Shown one piece after another: positions 8,412 through 19,483 of a stretch of DNA of 64,000 nucleotides. The translations under genes were made by a program, and so were the position numbers. The stretch covers positions 1-64,000 of the forward strand of contig JABGRG010000008.1 of assembly GCA_018648445.1 (NCBI GenBank), read 5' to 3'. The stretch is from Rhodospirillales bacterium. GTDB lineage: Bacteria; Pseudomonadota; Alphaproteobacteria; Rhodospirillales_A; JACZKS01. The notes under the pieces are model-generated. The model was not told the DNA's origin, did no database searches, and worked only from the letters and a program-made list of their open reading frames with translations. How positions within the stretch are numbered: the first letter of the stretch is position 1; every line of letters begins with the position of its first letter.

Positions 8412-8770
8412 GTTTGTGCGCCGGGAAAGCACACAGACGATTACATTGACAACCAGCCAGCAGCCCAAATTAACTTTTGAGAAGAGCGCCGTGCTACCGA
8501 TACCTATAGCTTTGATTTGAGTTCCGGTTTCTCATCAGAATTTGCGAGAATCACGTCAAATTGTGAGACGCATTTTCTGCTACCTATCAACGCCATAAAA
8601 CGCCGTACCACTTACTGAAGGTCAACAGCTTGAGAGAGAATTGGCCGGTAGAGAGAGATTTTGAAGAGATTAGCTTAAACCGAGGTTAACAGCTTCATCT
8701 TGAAAGCGGCGCAGAAGCTGGGATTTTCTGCGGCAACCATCTTGCAGAGAGACAGTTGCCGCTAGAAAAA
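8412..8770. other. Gene-free island edge next to tRNA-Ser
   Basis: About 360 bp with no convincing coding frame. It lies between the last island gene and the 3' end of the tRNA, so it should hold the right attachment junction. I found no second copy of the tRNA 3' end here, and the other boundary of the island is outside the window. Confidence 0.5.
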
Positions 8771-8860
8771 TGGCGGAGGGGGTGGGATTCGAACCCACGG
8801 TACGCTCACGCGTACAACGGTTTTCGAGACCGCCCCGTTCGACCACTCCGGCACCCCTCC
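8771..8860 (-). tRNA. tRNA-Ser(CGA)
   Basis: On the minus strand this folds as a class II tRNA. The 7-bp acceptor stem GGAGGGG/CCCCTCC spans the ends, the anticodon loop is CTCGAAA (anticodon CGA, reading UCG), there is a long variable arm (GTACGC/GCGTAC), and the T-arm is GTGGGTTCGAATCCCAC. A CCA end is encoded at 8771-8773. It marks the boundary between the low-GC island and the conserved housekeeping block. Confidence 0.95.
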
Positions 8861-9115
8861 GCTGATATTCGGGCTGCGCCCACCGGGAAATAAATACCCG
8901 TGGTGTCGACGGGGCGCGGAGATTAACCGAATGTGCGTCCGCCCGCAAGCGGGCAACTTAACCGATTTTCAGCTTCGTGAATTCACGCGAATCGATAGTT
9001 CGGAAAAGCCCATCGAATTTAGTCGCGCGGCACCGAAATCCGCCGTCTTTTCCGTCGCCGGGCCATTTGATTTGGGGCGGGGGAACGATTCCGTCCGGAA
9101 ATCGCGCCAAGACCG
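8861..9115. other. Intergenic region between tRNA-Ser and the rplU promoter
   Basis: No gene seen. It should contain the minus-strand tRNA promoter. A short GC hairpin (GCCCGC AA GCGGGC) lies at 8941-8954, without a U-run on either side, so it is not called a terminator. Confidence 0.4.
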
Positions 9116-9143
9116 TTGACAACACCGGCGTTACAGCTATATT
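9116..9143 (+). promoter_or_regulatory. Predicted sigma-70 promoter of rplU-rpmA
   Basis: A consensus -35 TTGACA (9116-9121) and -10 TATATT (9138-9143) are separated by 16 bp and lie about 70 bp before the rplU ATG. The near-consensus match suits a highly expressed ribosomal-protein operon. Confidence 0.75.
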
Positions 9144-9160
9144 GCCGCCTCTTTTCGCGG

Positions 9161-9208
9161 GCCCCACGGTTTCGTGCGGGTTCGTGTTCGTCATATATGT
9201 TGTGGGGC
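9161..9208 (+). promoter_or_regulatory. rplU leader inverted repeat covering the ribosome site
   Basis: GCCCCAC (9161-9167) is exactly complementary to GTGGGGC (9202-9208). The second arm includes the purine-rich stretch just before the rplU ATG at 9213, so folding would hide the ribosome-binding site. This is the form expected of an autoregulatory ribosomal-protein leader; regulation itself is inferred. Confidence 0.5.
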
Positions 9209-9212
9209 GAAG

Positions 9213-9743
9213 ATGTTCGCAGTCATTAAGACCGGCGGAAAACAATATAAAGTGGCTCAGGACGAGGTTGTCACCGTCGAGTCGCTGGTTGGTGCGCCGG
9301 GTGATACGGTTGAGTTATCGGAAGTTTTGATGATCGGTGAAGACGGCAAGGCGCCTACCGTGGGCGCGCCGCTGATCGAAAAAGCCGTGGTGTTTGCCGA
9401 GATTCTCGAGCAGACCCGCGCCAAGAAGATCATCGTTTTCAAGAAAAAGCGCCGCCAGGGCTATCGCCGCAAGGCCGGCCATCAGCAGCATATTACCAAG
9501 TTGCGGATCTCGTCGATCAGTGCAACGGGTAAGAAGCCTGCGGCGGCCAAGGCCAAGGCAGCGCCCGCCGTCGAAGCCAATGCGGAAGCGGAAGCTCCGG
9601 CTAAAGCCAAAGCGCCTGCCAAGCCGAAAGCGGCGGCAAAGCCCGCAGCGGCAGCCAAGCCCAAAGCAGCGGCAAAGCCCAAAGCGGCAGCCAAGCCTAA
9701 AGCGGCGGCGAAGCCCAAAGCGGCCGCCAAGCCGAAGGAGTAA
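9213..9743 (+). CDS. rplU: 50S ribosomal protein L21 with Ala/Lys/Pro-rich tail
   Basis: The protein starts [14 protein letters not shown] at 9213; an earlier in-frame codon gives a non-conserved extension. Residues 1-103 are a complete L21 ([15 protein letters not shown], then [19 protein letters not shown], then ITKLRISSI), which binds 23S rRNA in the large subunit. The other 73 or so residues are a low-complexity tail of AAAKPK-type repeats, rich in Lys and Ala. Such tails occur on alphaproteobacterial L21 proteins, but this one is long. It is co-transcribed with rpmA, 6 bp downstream. Confidence 0.97.
   Translation: MFAVIKTGGKQYKVAQDEVVTVESLVGAPGDTVELSEVLMIGEDGKAPTVGAPLIEKAVVFAEILEQTRAKKIIVFKKKRRQGYRRKAGHQQHITKLRISSISATGKKPAAAKAKAAPAVEANAEAEAPAKAKAPAKPKAAAKPAAAAKPKAAAKPKAAAKPKAAAKPKAAAKPKE
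9535..9740 (+). repeat. Tandem GCGGCAAAGCCCAAA-type repeats in rplU 3' end
   Basis: Degenerate copies of an 18-base unit encoding AAAKPK follow one another through the end of rplU, the last five or so nearly identical. Such repeats can change copy number by slippage. Confidence 0.75.
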
Positions 9744-9749
9744 CGGACA

Positions 9750-10010
9750 ATGGCACATAAAAAAGCAGGTGGTAGCTCAAGGAACGGCCGCGATACAGCG
9801 GGTCGGCGTCTTGGCGTTAAAAAGTACGGCGACGAAATCGTCGTTCCGGGCAACATCATCGTGCGCCAGCGGGGCACCAAGTTCCATCCGGGCGAGAACG
9901 TAGGGATTGGCAAAGACCACACCCTGTTCGCGCTGACGGAAGGCCGTGTCAAGTTCCTGCACAAGACGAGCGGGCGCACCTATGTCGCCGTGGAGCCGTC
10001 GGAAGCATAG
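9750..10010 (+). CDS. rpmA: 50S ribosomal protein L27
   Basis: The 86-residue protein has the full L27 signature: [38 protein letters not shown], then [17 protein letters not shown]. It sits near the peptidyl-transferase centre, where its N-terminal tail reaches the P-site tRNA. The N-terminus has no extra presequence of the Firmicutes kind, so no cleavage is expected. It is second in the rplU-rpmA operon, closed by the terminator at 10038-10068. Confidence 0.98.
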   Translation: MAHKKAGGSSRNGRDTAGRRLGVKKYGDEIVVPGNIIVRQRGTKFHPGENVGIGKDHTLFALTEGRVKFLHKTSGRTYVAVEPSEA

Positions 10011-10037
10011 CCTAACCGGCCATTCGCTTTGAAAAGC

Positions 10038-10068
10038 GGGGGAATGGCTGGCCATTCCCCCCTTTTTT
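10038..10068 (+). terminator. Rho-independent terminator after rpmA
   Basis: Perfect 11-bp stem GGGGGAATGGC/GCCATTCCCCC with a minimal loop, followed by a run of six T. It ends the ribosomal operon before obgE. Confidence 0.9.
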
Positions 10069-10084
10069 GTTTTATGCGGTATAA

Positions 10085-12275
<2,191 letters not shown>

Positions 12276-12279
<4 letters not shown>

Positions 12280-13547
12280 CCGCCGCCCAAGAAAACATCC
12301 CGGCCCTTATGCACGACATCGGCGTGGCGGCCAAAGAAGCCGCAAGCAAACTGGCGTCCGCCCCGACCGCCGTCAAGAACGCCGCCCTTCTGGGCGCGGC
12401 GGCGAGCCTTCGCGCCAGCAAAACCGAACTGATGGCCGCCAACGCCAAGGACCTGACCGCGGGCACGGAAAAAGGACTGAGCCCGGCCCTGCTGGATCGT
12501 CTGGCGCTGAACGACGAACGCATTGAAGGCATGGCCAAGGGCCTGGAAGACATCGCCGCCCTGGAAGATCCCGTGGGTTATGTCATGGCCGCGTGGGAGC
12601 GGCCCAACGGTTTGCAGATTTCGCGGGTGCGGGTGCCGCTGGGCGTGATCGGCGTGATTTACGAGTCGCGCCCCAACGTAACGGCGGACGCGGGCGCGCT
12701 GTGCCTGAAGTCGGGCAATGCGACGATCCTGCGCGGCGGCTCTGAAAGCTTCCATTCGTCGAGCGCCATCATGGAATGTCTGGCCGCCGGTCTGGCCAAG
12801 GCCGGGCTGCCCGAAGGCGCGATCCAGCTTGTTCCGACCCGCGACCGCGCCGCCGTTGGCGAGATGTTGACCATGGCCGACACCATCGACGTTATTGTGC
12901 CGCGCGGCGGCAAGTCGCTGATCGAACGCATAACGGCGGAAAGCAAGATTCCGCTTTTCAAGCATCTGGAAGGCATCTGCCACACCTACATCGACGCCAG
13001 CGCCGATGTGGTCTTGGCGCGCAAGGTGACGCTGAACGCCAAGATGCGGCGAACCGGCATTTGCGGCGCCACCGAAACGCTGTTGATTCACCCTGACGTG
13101 CTGGACACCCATCTTTCGCCCATCGTCGATGAACTGGTCGATGCCGGTTGCGAGGTGCGCGGCGATGACCGCGCGCGCGCAGCCGACCCGCGCATCGTTC
13201 CGGCGTCGGAAGAAGACTGGGGCACCGAATATCTGGATGCCATCATCTCTGTTGCGGTGGTCGATGATGTGGACGCCGCCATCGCCCACATTACCAAGTA
13301 CGGATCGGAACACACCGAGGCAATCATCACGGAATCGGAAGCAACCGCCGAAGCCTTTTTGAACCGTGTCGGAAGCGCCATTGTCATGCTCAACGCCTCG
13401 ACCCAATATGCCGACGGCGGCGAATTCGGCATGGGGGCCGAGATTGGAATTTCCACCGGCAAGCTGCATGCGCGCGGCCCCGTCGGCGTCGAGCAGTTGA
13501 CCAGTTTCAAATATATCGTTCGTGGAAATGGCCAATGCCGACCTTAA
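12276..13547 (+). CDS. proA: Gamma-glutamyl phosphate reductase
   Basis: This NADPH-dependent enzyme converts gamma-glutamyl phosphate to glutamate semialdehyde. The 423-residue aldehyde-dehydrogenase-fold protein has the catalytic cysteine in [13 protein letters not shown] near residue 264, the nucleotide region [20 protein letters not shown] and the conserved [14 protein letters not shown] end. The start overlaps proB (ATGA), and the last 20 bp overlap the nadD start. Confidence 0.97.
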
Positions 13548-14175
13548 CGAAATGCCGACCTTAAGGAATATTATTCCGCACGACCCGCCAAGGGGCTTGC
13601 GGGTTGGACTTTTGGGCGGATCATTCAATCCCGCCCACGAAGGCCACGTTCATATCAGTACGCTGGCGCTGGATCGCTTGAGGCTGGATCAGGTGTGGTG
13701 GCTGGTTTCGCCGCAAAACCCGTTGAAGGCCACCGACGGCATGGCCGCGCTGGCCGATCGTCTGGACGGTGCCCACAGCGCCGCAATTGACGAGCGCATT
13801 CGCGTCGATGACATCGAGCGCGACCTTGGAACCCGCTTCACGGCGGATACCCTGGCCGCCCTGAAAAAACGGTTTCCCGGCGTGCGCTTCGTTTGGATCA
13901 TGGGCGCGGACAATCTGATTCAGATGCCGCAGTGGAAACGATGGAAGCGCGTTTTTCGTTCGGTTCCCATTGCGGTTTTCGCCCGTCCTTCTTATTCTTT
14001 AGGGGCGGTATCGGGGCTGGCCGCCCGTAAGTTCGCAAAGGCCGAAATGAAGGCGTCAAGCGCGCCGCGTCTGGCCAACGCCAGACCACCGGCCTGGGTG
14101 TATTTGAAGACGCCCCTGAACCGCGCTTCCGCGACCCGGATACGGGCCGGGGCGGCGCAAAGCCAACCCAAGTAG
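13528..14175 (+). CDS. nadD: Nicotinate-nucleotide adenylyltransferase
   Basis: This joins nicotinate mononucleotide and ATP to deamido-NAD in NAD synthesis. The nucleotidyltransferase motif [18 protein letters not shown] is followed by [12 protein letters not shown] and [19 protein letters not shown], and the late SATRIRAG replaces the usual ISSTxIR. Starts at 13522 (GTG), 13528 (ATG) and 13552 (ATG) are all possible; 13528 is chosen for the GGAA just upstream. The gene overlaps proA. Confidence 0.95.
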   Translation: MANADLNEMPTLRNIIPHDPPRGLRVGLLGGSFNPAHEGHVHISTLALDRLRLDQVWWLVSPQNPLKATDGMAALADRLDGAHSAAIDERIRVDDIERDLGTRFTADTLAALKKRFPGVRFVWIMGADNLIQMPQWKRWKRVFRSVPIAVFARPSYSLGAVSGLAARKFAKAEMKASSAPRLANARPPAWVYLKTPLNRASATRIRAGAAQSQPK

Positions 14176-14226
14176 AAAGGAACGACCATACCCCAACGGA
14201 TCACGAAGCCATCGGCGGCGGCGGAC

Positions 14227-14574
14227 ATGCTAACGCTGGTGCAGAAATCGCTGGATGACGACAAAGCACAGGAAACCGTCACCATCGATCTAGCCGGCAA
14301 ATCGGATATTGCCGATTTCCTGGTTATCGCCTCGGGAACCTCCCAACGTCAGGTCGGCGCCATGGCCGTCCATCTTCGCGACAGACTGAAATCTTCCGGC
14401 ATCAAGGGGATCGCAGTAGAGGGCATGAACCAGTCCGACTGGGTGTTGATCGACGCCGGTGATGTCGTCGTTCATCTGTTCCGTCCCGAAGTGCGCGAAT
14501 TCTATAACCTCGAAAAGATGTGGGATGCCCCGGCTCCGGCAAATGGCGATACGCAGGTGCGGGCCAAGGCTTAA
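14227..14574 (+). CDS. rsfS: Ribosomal silencing factor RsfS
   Basis: This binds L14 and blocks subunit joining under starvation. The 115 residues show VQKSLDDDKAQETVTIDLAG, SDIADFLVIASGTSQRQVGA and SDWVLIDAGDVVVHLFRPEV. The ATG at 14227 has only a weak ribosome site. Upstream, in the same open frame, an AAAGGA lies 6 bases before an ATA codon (14188), and the codons after it read like the usual RsfS N-terminus. The true start may therefore be ATA, or an ATG that mutated to ATA. It is in line with nadD and rlmH. Confidence 0.93.
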   Translation: MLTLVQKSLDDDKAQETVTIDLAGKSDIADFLVIASGTSQRQVGAMAVHLRDRLKSSGIKGIAVEGMNQSDWVLIDAGDVVVHLFRPEVREFYNLEKMWDAPAPANGDTQVRAKA

Positions 14575-14603
14575 TAAGGCAAGCATGTAAAACTGAAACG
14601 GTC

Positions 14604-15074
14604 ATGCAGTTCCATATCATCGCCGTCGGCCGCTTTGGAGGCGGTCGGGCGCACGCCTCGGAAAAGGATGTGTTCGACGGGTTCGTCCGGCGCATCAAAC
14701 CCAAACTCAAACTTGTTGAAGTCGAAGAGAAACGGCCCCTGCCCGTTCCGGCCCGCATGAGCGCCGAGGGCGCAAAACTGTTATCGGCCATCCCCCAAGG
14801 CGCGTTTGTTATTGCACTTGATGAACGCGGGCGCGGTCTTTCCAGTATCCAGTTCGCCAAAAAGCTGGGCGATTTGCGCGACGACGGGCGGCGCGACGTG
14901 GCGTTTATCATCGGCGGCGCCGACGGTCTCGACGACAGCGTACGCAAGCGGGCTGATCTGACAATTTCCTTCGGGTCCATGACGTGGCCGCACATGCTGG
15001 TCCGCGCCATGCTGGCCGAACAGATCTTCCGCGCACAATCGATTCTTGCGGGCCATCCCTATCATCGGGCATAA
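14604..15074 (+). CDS. rlmH: 23S rRNA pseudouridine-1915 N3-methyltransferase
   Basis: The 156-residue SPOUT enzyme starts MQFHIIAVGRF at 14604; longer frames upstream lack similarity. SPOUT features are FVIALDERGRGLSSIQFA, FIIGGADGLDD and the C-terminal SFGSMTWPHMLVRAMLAEQI with AGHPYHRA. It methylates pseudouridine 1915 in helix 69, using S-adenosylmethionine. The pairing with rsfS is conserved in bacteria. Confidence 0.97.
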   Translation: MQFHIIAVGRFGGGRAHASEKDVFDGFVRRIKPKLKLVEVEEKRPLPVPARMSAEGAKLLSAIPQGAFVIALDERGRGLSSIQFAKKLGDLRDDGRRDVAFIIGGADGLDDSVRKRADLTISFGSMTWPHMLVRAMLAEQIFRAQSILAGHPYHRA

Positions 15075-15130
15075 ACCCCTCACCAACCCCGCTCTATCAC
15101 AAACTCACTGATTCGGCATATATTCTGACC

Positions 15131-16717
15131 ATGACAAACCTGAATGATTCCGCTGGCCTGAATGATTCCGCTAGCCAACAGCGCCCCGTCGTACTTTGCA
15201 TCCTGGATGGATGGGGGGTGCGCTCCGAAACCAAGCAAAACGCCGTCGCCATCGGCAACACCCCCAATTGGGACCGCCTGATCGCGGACTCCCCTTTCGC
15301 GCTTCTGACCGCCTCCGCGCTGGAAGTCGGCCTTCCCGAAGGGCAAATGGGAAATTCCGAGGTCGGCCACATGAACCTGGGGGCCGGGCGCGTCGTTATG
15401 CAGGATTTGCCGCGCATCGACGCGGCTGTGGCCGACGGCTCCATCTCCGGCATCCCGGAACTGGCGAAATTCATCGACGATCTGAAAAAAAGCGGCGGCA
15501 AATGCCATCTGATGGGCCTGATGTCACCGGGCGGTGTGCATTCCCATCAGGATCACATGGTCGCACTGGCGCGTATCATCCGCGCCGCCGGGATTGACGT
15601 CGTCATTCATGCCCTGCTTGACGGACGTGATACGCCGCCGCGCAGCGGCAAAGGGTTTGTTGAAAAATTCCTGAGCGATGCCGCCGATATCGATGGGTTG
15701 CGCGTCGGCGTCGTCAGCGGACGCTATTACGCCATGGACCGCGACAAGCGCTGGGACCGTCTGGAACGGGCCTACGCGGCGCTGGTTGAGGCGAAAGGAG
15801 AACGCCGGGCGCCCGACGCCGCCGCTGCCGTTCAACAAAGCTATGACGAGGATGTGGCCGACGAATTCGTCCTGCCCACCGTGGTCGACGGTTATGAAGG
15901 TATGGCGGACGGCGACGGCCTTATGATTGCCAATTTCAGGGCCGACCGGGTTCGCGAAATCCTGACCGCCTTTGTCGATCCCGCCTTTGACGGGTTCGCC
16001 CGCCCGCGTACCGTTTCCTTCGGCGCGGTTTTGGGCATCGCCGAATACTCAAACGCTCTGAACGCCTTTTGCCCAGCCATGTTCCCACCGGTCGAACTGA
16101 ACAACATTCTGGGCCAGCTGGTATCGGAAGCGGGCAAGACGCAACTGCGCATCGCCGAAACCGAGAAGTACGCCCATGTGACGTTCTTCTTTAACGGCGG
16201 ACGCGAGGATGTTTACGAGGGGGAGGACCGTATTCTGGTCCCCTCGCCCAAGGTCGCCACATACGATCTGCAACCGGAAATGTCGGCCTTTGAGGTCACC
16301 GACAAACTGACGGCAGCCATTGAAAGCGCCAAATACGACCTGATCATCGCCAATTTCGCCAACGGCGACATGGTTGGCCATACCGGATTTCTGGACGCCG
16401 CGGTTCGCGCCGCCGAAACCGTCGACGCCTGCCTGGGGCGGGTCGAGGCTTCATTGCGCAAGATGGGCGGGGCTATGCTGATCACCGCCGATCACGGCAA
16501 TTGCGAAATGATGCAGGACCCCGAGACCGGCCAACCGCATACGGCCCATACCCTGTGCCCGGTTCCGCTGGTTCTGGTCGGCGGGCCCGACTGGGCCGAA
16601 GGGCTGCGCGAAGGACGTCTGGCGGATATCGCGCCGACGCTGCTCCGCCTTCTCGGCCTCGCGCAACCCGAAGAAATGACCGGTCGGTCTCTGATCGTCG
16701 GGCCGGCTGCGCCCTGA
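15131..16717 (+). CDS. gpmI: Phosphoglycerate mutase, cofactor-independent
   Basis: The 528-residue alkaline-phosphatase-fold enzyme interconverts 3- and 2-phosphoglycerate with Mn2+. Landmarks: LCILDGWGVR, the phospho-serine motif QMGNSEVGHMNLGAGR, SPGGVHSHQDHM, DGRDTPPRSG, IANFRADRVREI and the metal motif TADHGNCEMM with HTAHT. Start 15131 is preferred because the frame upstream runs into rlmH. The N-terminus contains a 15-bp direct repeat encoding LNDSA twice, just before the conserved core. It is followed 2 bp later by the envC-like gene. Confidence 0.97.
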   Translation: MTNLNDSAGLNDSASQQRPVVLCILDGWGVRSETKQNAVAIGNTPNWDRLIADSPFALLTASALEVGLPEGQMGNSEVGHMNLGAGRVVMQDLPRIDAAVADGSISGIPELAKFIDDLKKSGGKCHLMGLMSPGGVHSHQDHMVALARIIRAAGIDVVIHALLDGRDTPPRSGKGFVEKFLSDAADIDGLRVGVVSGRYYAMDRDKRWDRLERAYAALVEAKGERRAPDAAAAVQQSYDEDVADEFVLPTVVDGYEGMADGDGLMIANFRADRVREILTAFVDPAFDGFARPRTVSFGAVLGIAEYSNALNAFCPAMFPPVELNNILGQLVSEAGKTQLRIAETEKYAHVTFFFNGGREDVYEGEDRILVPSPKVATYDLQPEMSAFEVTDKLTAAIESAKYDLIIANFANGDMVGHTGFLDAAVRAAETVDACLGRVEASLRKMGGAMLITADHGNCEMMQDPETGQPHTAHTLCPVPLVLVGGPDWAEGLREGRLADIAPTLLRLLGLAQPEEMTGRSLIVGPAAP

Positions 16718-16718
16718 A

Positions 16719-18101
16719 GTGGCCGGGTCGCGAACCCGTATCCGAACTGTATTGGCGGCGTTAATTTGCGCGTTGGGTATGGCAGCCGCACCCGTTCAGG
16801 GCGCGCAAGACGATTCCCGCCTGCAGGAAATCAATAAAGCCATCGCGAAAGAGCAGAAGGATGATCAGGCGCGCCGCAAAAAGGCGGCGGCCATCGTCGT
16901 CGAGGTGCGCGAACTGCGTGGCCGGATGATCGCGGCGGCAAAAGCCACCCAGAAATTTGAGACGGAAGTTACGCGGATCGAGGGCCACCTTGGCGAACTG
17001 GTGCGCGCTGAAAGCATTAAAGCGGCGAAACTGGCCGAACGCCGTGAGCAGTTCGCGTTGGTCCTTTCGGCGTTGCAGCGCATCGCCCGTCACCCGCCGG
17101 AAAGCCTTATTGCCCAGCCATTAGACGCCAATTCTCTGGTACGAAGCGCCATTCTGCTGCGCACGGCGGTTCCCGAAATCGAGAGCCGCACCGCCGAACT
17201 ACGCCGGGAGATCGGCGAACTGGAAACCCTGCGCGCCAAAGCATCGGCAAAACGCACCGAACTGGCCTCAGCCACCAGCGGCATGGAAAAAGAACGCACA
17301 GCGCTCGACGCGCTGATTGGAAAAAAACAAGCCCTCAAACGCCGCGCCGATGCGCGCAGCAAGAAGGCCGAACGCAGAATCAATCAGCTAGCCCGCCAAG
17401 CTAAGGATTTGCGCGAACTAATGGCCCGCATCGCGGCGGAGCGCAAATCCCGGGAACAAGCCGAGCGAAAGGCCAAGGAAGAAGCCGCCCGCTTGGCGCG
17501 GATCGAGGCGGAAAAGCGGGCGAAACAGCAGCGAAAAACCCGGGACGCAAAAATTGAAGCCGAAGCCGAAGCCAAAGCCAAGGCGGAAGCGCAAGCCAAA
17601 GCGCAAGCCGAAGCCGAAGCCGAAGCAGAAGCCGTGGCCAAGGCGGAAACGTCGGAAATTGTTGGCATCGGCAAGGGTGATGAACTTGTTCCGATCACGC
17701 AAGCGCGAGGGAAATTACCCTTCCCGGCATCGGGCCACGTGGTTATCCGGTATGGTCAGGCCACCGAAACCGGGATGACGCAAAAAGGTATTTCCATAAA
17801 AACCCGTGACGGAGCGCGGGTAGTGGCCCCATATGATGGATTGGTCGTATTCGCCGGACAGTTTCGCGGGTACGGGCAAATCTTGATCCTCGAACACGGC
17901 GAGGGATATCATACGCTACTCGCCGGGTTGACCAGGATCGACACGGTCCTCGGACAATGGCTGGCGTCTGGCGAGCCAGTCGGTCTGATGGAAAAGGGGG
18001 ATCGGGACGCCCCGGTTCTTTATGTGGAATTGCGGCGCAATGGACAACCGATCAATCCATTGCCGTGGCTCGCATCGCAAAAGGATAAGGTAAGCGGATG
18101 A
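16719..18101 (+). CDS. EnvC-like murein hydrolase activator (degenerate LytM)
   Basis: The 460-residue protein has a GTG start, needed to keep the signal peptide (VLAALICALGMAAAPVQG). Two long coiled coils (about 25-150 and 165-305) precede an Ala/Glu/Lys repeat and a C-terminal M23/LytM domain (GHVVIRYGQ, then ILILEHGEGYHTLLAGL). The zinc ligands are replaced: KGISIKT where active enzymes have H-x(3)-D, and LYVELR where they have HxH. Like EnvC it therefore probably activates amidases at the septum rather than cutting itself. Its end overlaps ctpA (ATGA). Confidence 0.9.
   Translation: MAGSRTRIRTVLAALICALGMAAAPVQGAQDDSRLQEINKAIAKEQKDDQARRKKAAAIVVEVRELRGRMIAAAKATQKFETEVTRIEGHLGELVRAESIKAAKLAERREQFALVLSALQRIARHPPESLIAQPLDANSLVRSAILLRTAVPEIESRTAELRREIGELETLRAKASAKRTELASATSGMEKERTALDALIGKKQALKRRADARSKKAERRINQLARQAKDLRELMARIAAERKSREQAERKAKEEAARLARIEAEKRAKQQRKTRDAKIEAEAEAKAKAEAQAKAQAEAEAEAEAVAKAETSEIVGIGKGDELVPITQARGKLPFPASGHVVIRYGQATETGMTQKGISIKTRDGARVVAPYDGLVVFAGQFRGYGQILILEHGEGYHTLLAGLTRIDTVLGQWLASGEPVGLMEKGDRDAPVLYVELRRNGQPINPLPWLASQKDKVSG
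17556..17646 (+). repeat. GCCGAA/GCCAAA hexamer repeats in the envC-like gene
   Basis: About fifteen degenerate hexamers of type GCNGAA/GCNAAA encode alternating Ala-Glu and Ala-Lys. They form the helical linker between the coiled coil and the LytM domain. Confidence 0.7.
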
Positions 18102-19417
18102 AGCATCGATTTCTCACTATTGCTTTGGCGGCGGCATTTCTGGCCTCGCCCGGCGCATTCGCCCCGGTGGCGTTTGCTCAGGACGCAAAGAACAAGAACG
18201 GCACCGATACGTACGAGTTGCTCAACCTGTTCGGCGATGTCTTCGAACGGGTGCGCGCCGACTACGTCGAGGAAACCACCGACGAGGAAATGATCGAAGC
18301 GGCCATCGTCGGCATGCTCAGCGCACTGGACCCCCACTCTTCCTATCTAAGCCCCAAATACTATCGTGAAATGCAGGTTCAGACCCGCGGCGAATTCGGC
18401 GGACTGGGTATTGAAGTGACCATGGAAAACGGACTGGTGAAAGTGGTCGCGCCAATCGACGACACGCCCGCTTTCCGGGCCGGCGTCGAGGCCGGCGACC
18501 TGATCAGTCATCTCGACGGCGAAGCGGTGCTGGGCCTGACCCTTGATCAGGCGGTCAAGAAGATGCGCGGCAAGGTGGGAACCGACCTCAAGATGAAGAT
18601 CCGCCGCGAGGGCCGCGAACCTTTTGACGTGACCATCACCCGCGCGGTCATCAAAATTCAGTCGGTGCGCTCGCGCCTTGAGGGCAAGATCGGTTACGTG
18701 CGCGTGACCCAGTTTAACGAGCAGGCCAAATCCGGCATTGAAAAGGCGATGAAGAAATTCGCCGCCGAAATCGGCGATCAATTGGCGGGGGTCGTTCTCG
18801 ATCTTCGCAACAATCCGGGTGGTCTTCTGGATCAGGCCGTCGGCGTGTCCGATCTGTTCCTGGATCGCGGAGAGATCGTATCCACCCGGTCACGCAGGCC
18901 GGAAGATACCCAACGGTTCAACGCCCGTCTGGGCGACGCGGCAAACGGACTTCCGATTGTGGTTCTGATTAACGGCGGATCGGCCTCGGCTTCCGAGATC
19001 GTCGCCGGCGCCTTGCAGGATCACGGTCGCGCGCTTCTTCTGGGAACCAAGACATTCGGCAAGGGATCGGTTCAAACGATCATTCCGTTGGCCCGGCGCG
19101 GCGCCATGAAGCTGACGACGGCACGTTATTTCACGCCGTCGGGCCGCTCCATTCAGCAAGTCGGTATCGAACCTGATATCGAGGTCCACCCGGCCAAGGT
19201 CGAAACCATTGACCGCCCGCGCGGACGGCGCGAATCCGATTTGCGCGGCGCGTTGGATAACGGAAACCAGGCCAAGCCGGAAGACGAACAGGGAAAATCC
19301 GGCGGCGAAGCCGAAGGCGAAAAGGAAGCACCGCAGGATTATCAATTGGCAAGGGCTCTCGACCTTTTACGCGGAATTGCCTTATTCTCGGCGAATGCGG
19401 GGAAAACGCCGCAGTAG
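18098..19417 (+). CDS. ctpA: Carboxy-terminal processing protease (S41)
   Basis: The 439-residue periplasmic serine protease has a signal peptide (ending PVAFAQD), a PDZ domain around residues 100-180 (GEFGGLGIEVTMENG, AGVEAGDLI) and an S41 catalytic domain with the Ser in INGGSASASEIVAGA near 295 and the Lys in GTKTFGKGSVQTI near 322. CtpA-type proteases trim or degrade cell-wall hydrolases and their partners. The coupling with the EnvC-like gene supports a peptidoglycan-remodelling module. A charged tail follows the protease domain. Confidence 0.96.
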   Translation: MKHRFLTIALAAAFLASPGAFAPVAFAQDAKNKNGTDTYELLNLFGDVFERVRADYVEETTDEEMIEAAIVGMLSALDPHSSYLSPKYYREMQVQTRGEFGGLGIEVTMENGLVKVVAPIDDTPAFRAGVEAGDLISHLDGEAVLGLTLDQAVKKMRGKVGTDLKMKIRREGREPFDVTITRAVIKIQSVRSRLEGKIGYVRVTQFNEQAKSGIEKAMKKFAAEIGDQLAGVVLDLRNNPGGLLDQAVGVSDLFLDRGEIVSTRSRRPEDTQRFNARLGDAANGLPIVVLINGGSASASEIVAGALQDHGRALLLGTKTFGKGSVQTIIPLARRGAMKLTTARYFTPSGRSIQQVGIEPDIEVHPAKVETIDRPRGRRESDLRGALDNGNQAKPEDEQGKSGGEAEGEKEAPQDYQLARALDLLRGIALFSANAGKTPQ

Positions 19418-19483
19418 CAGCCGTAGCATCAGGCCGAAATCGCATGGCCGAAAGCGGTTGAGAAGGGAAGGAAACCAAACGGC

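Noticed and set aside
8941..8954. GC hairpin as terminator between tRNA and rplU
   Set aside because: There is no T-run on either side and the loop is only two bases.
9535..9740. CRISPR-like array
   Set aside because: The units are short, adjacent and in frame within rplU, with no spacers; no CRISPR array is seen elsewhere in the window.
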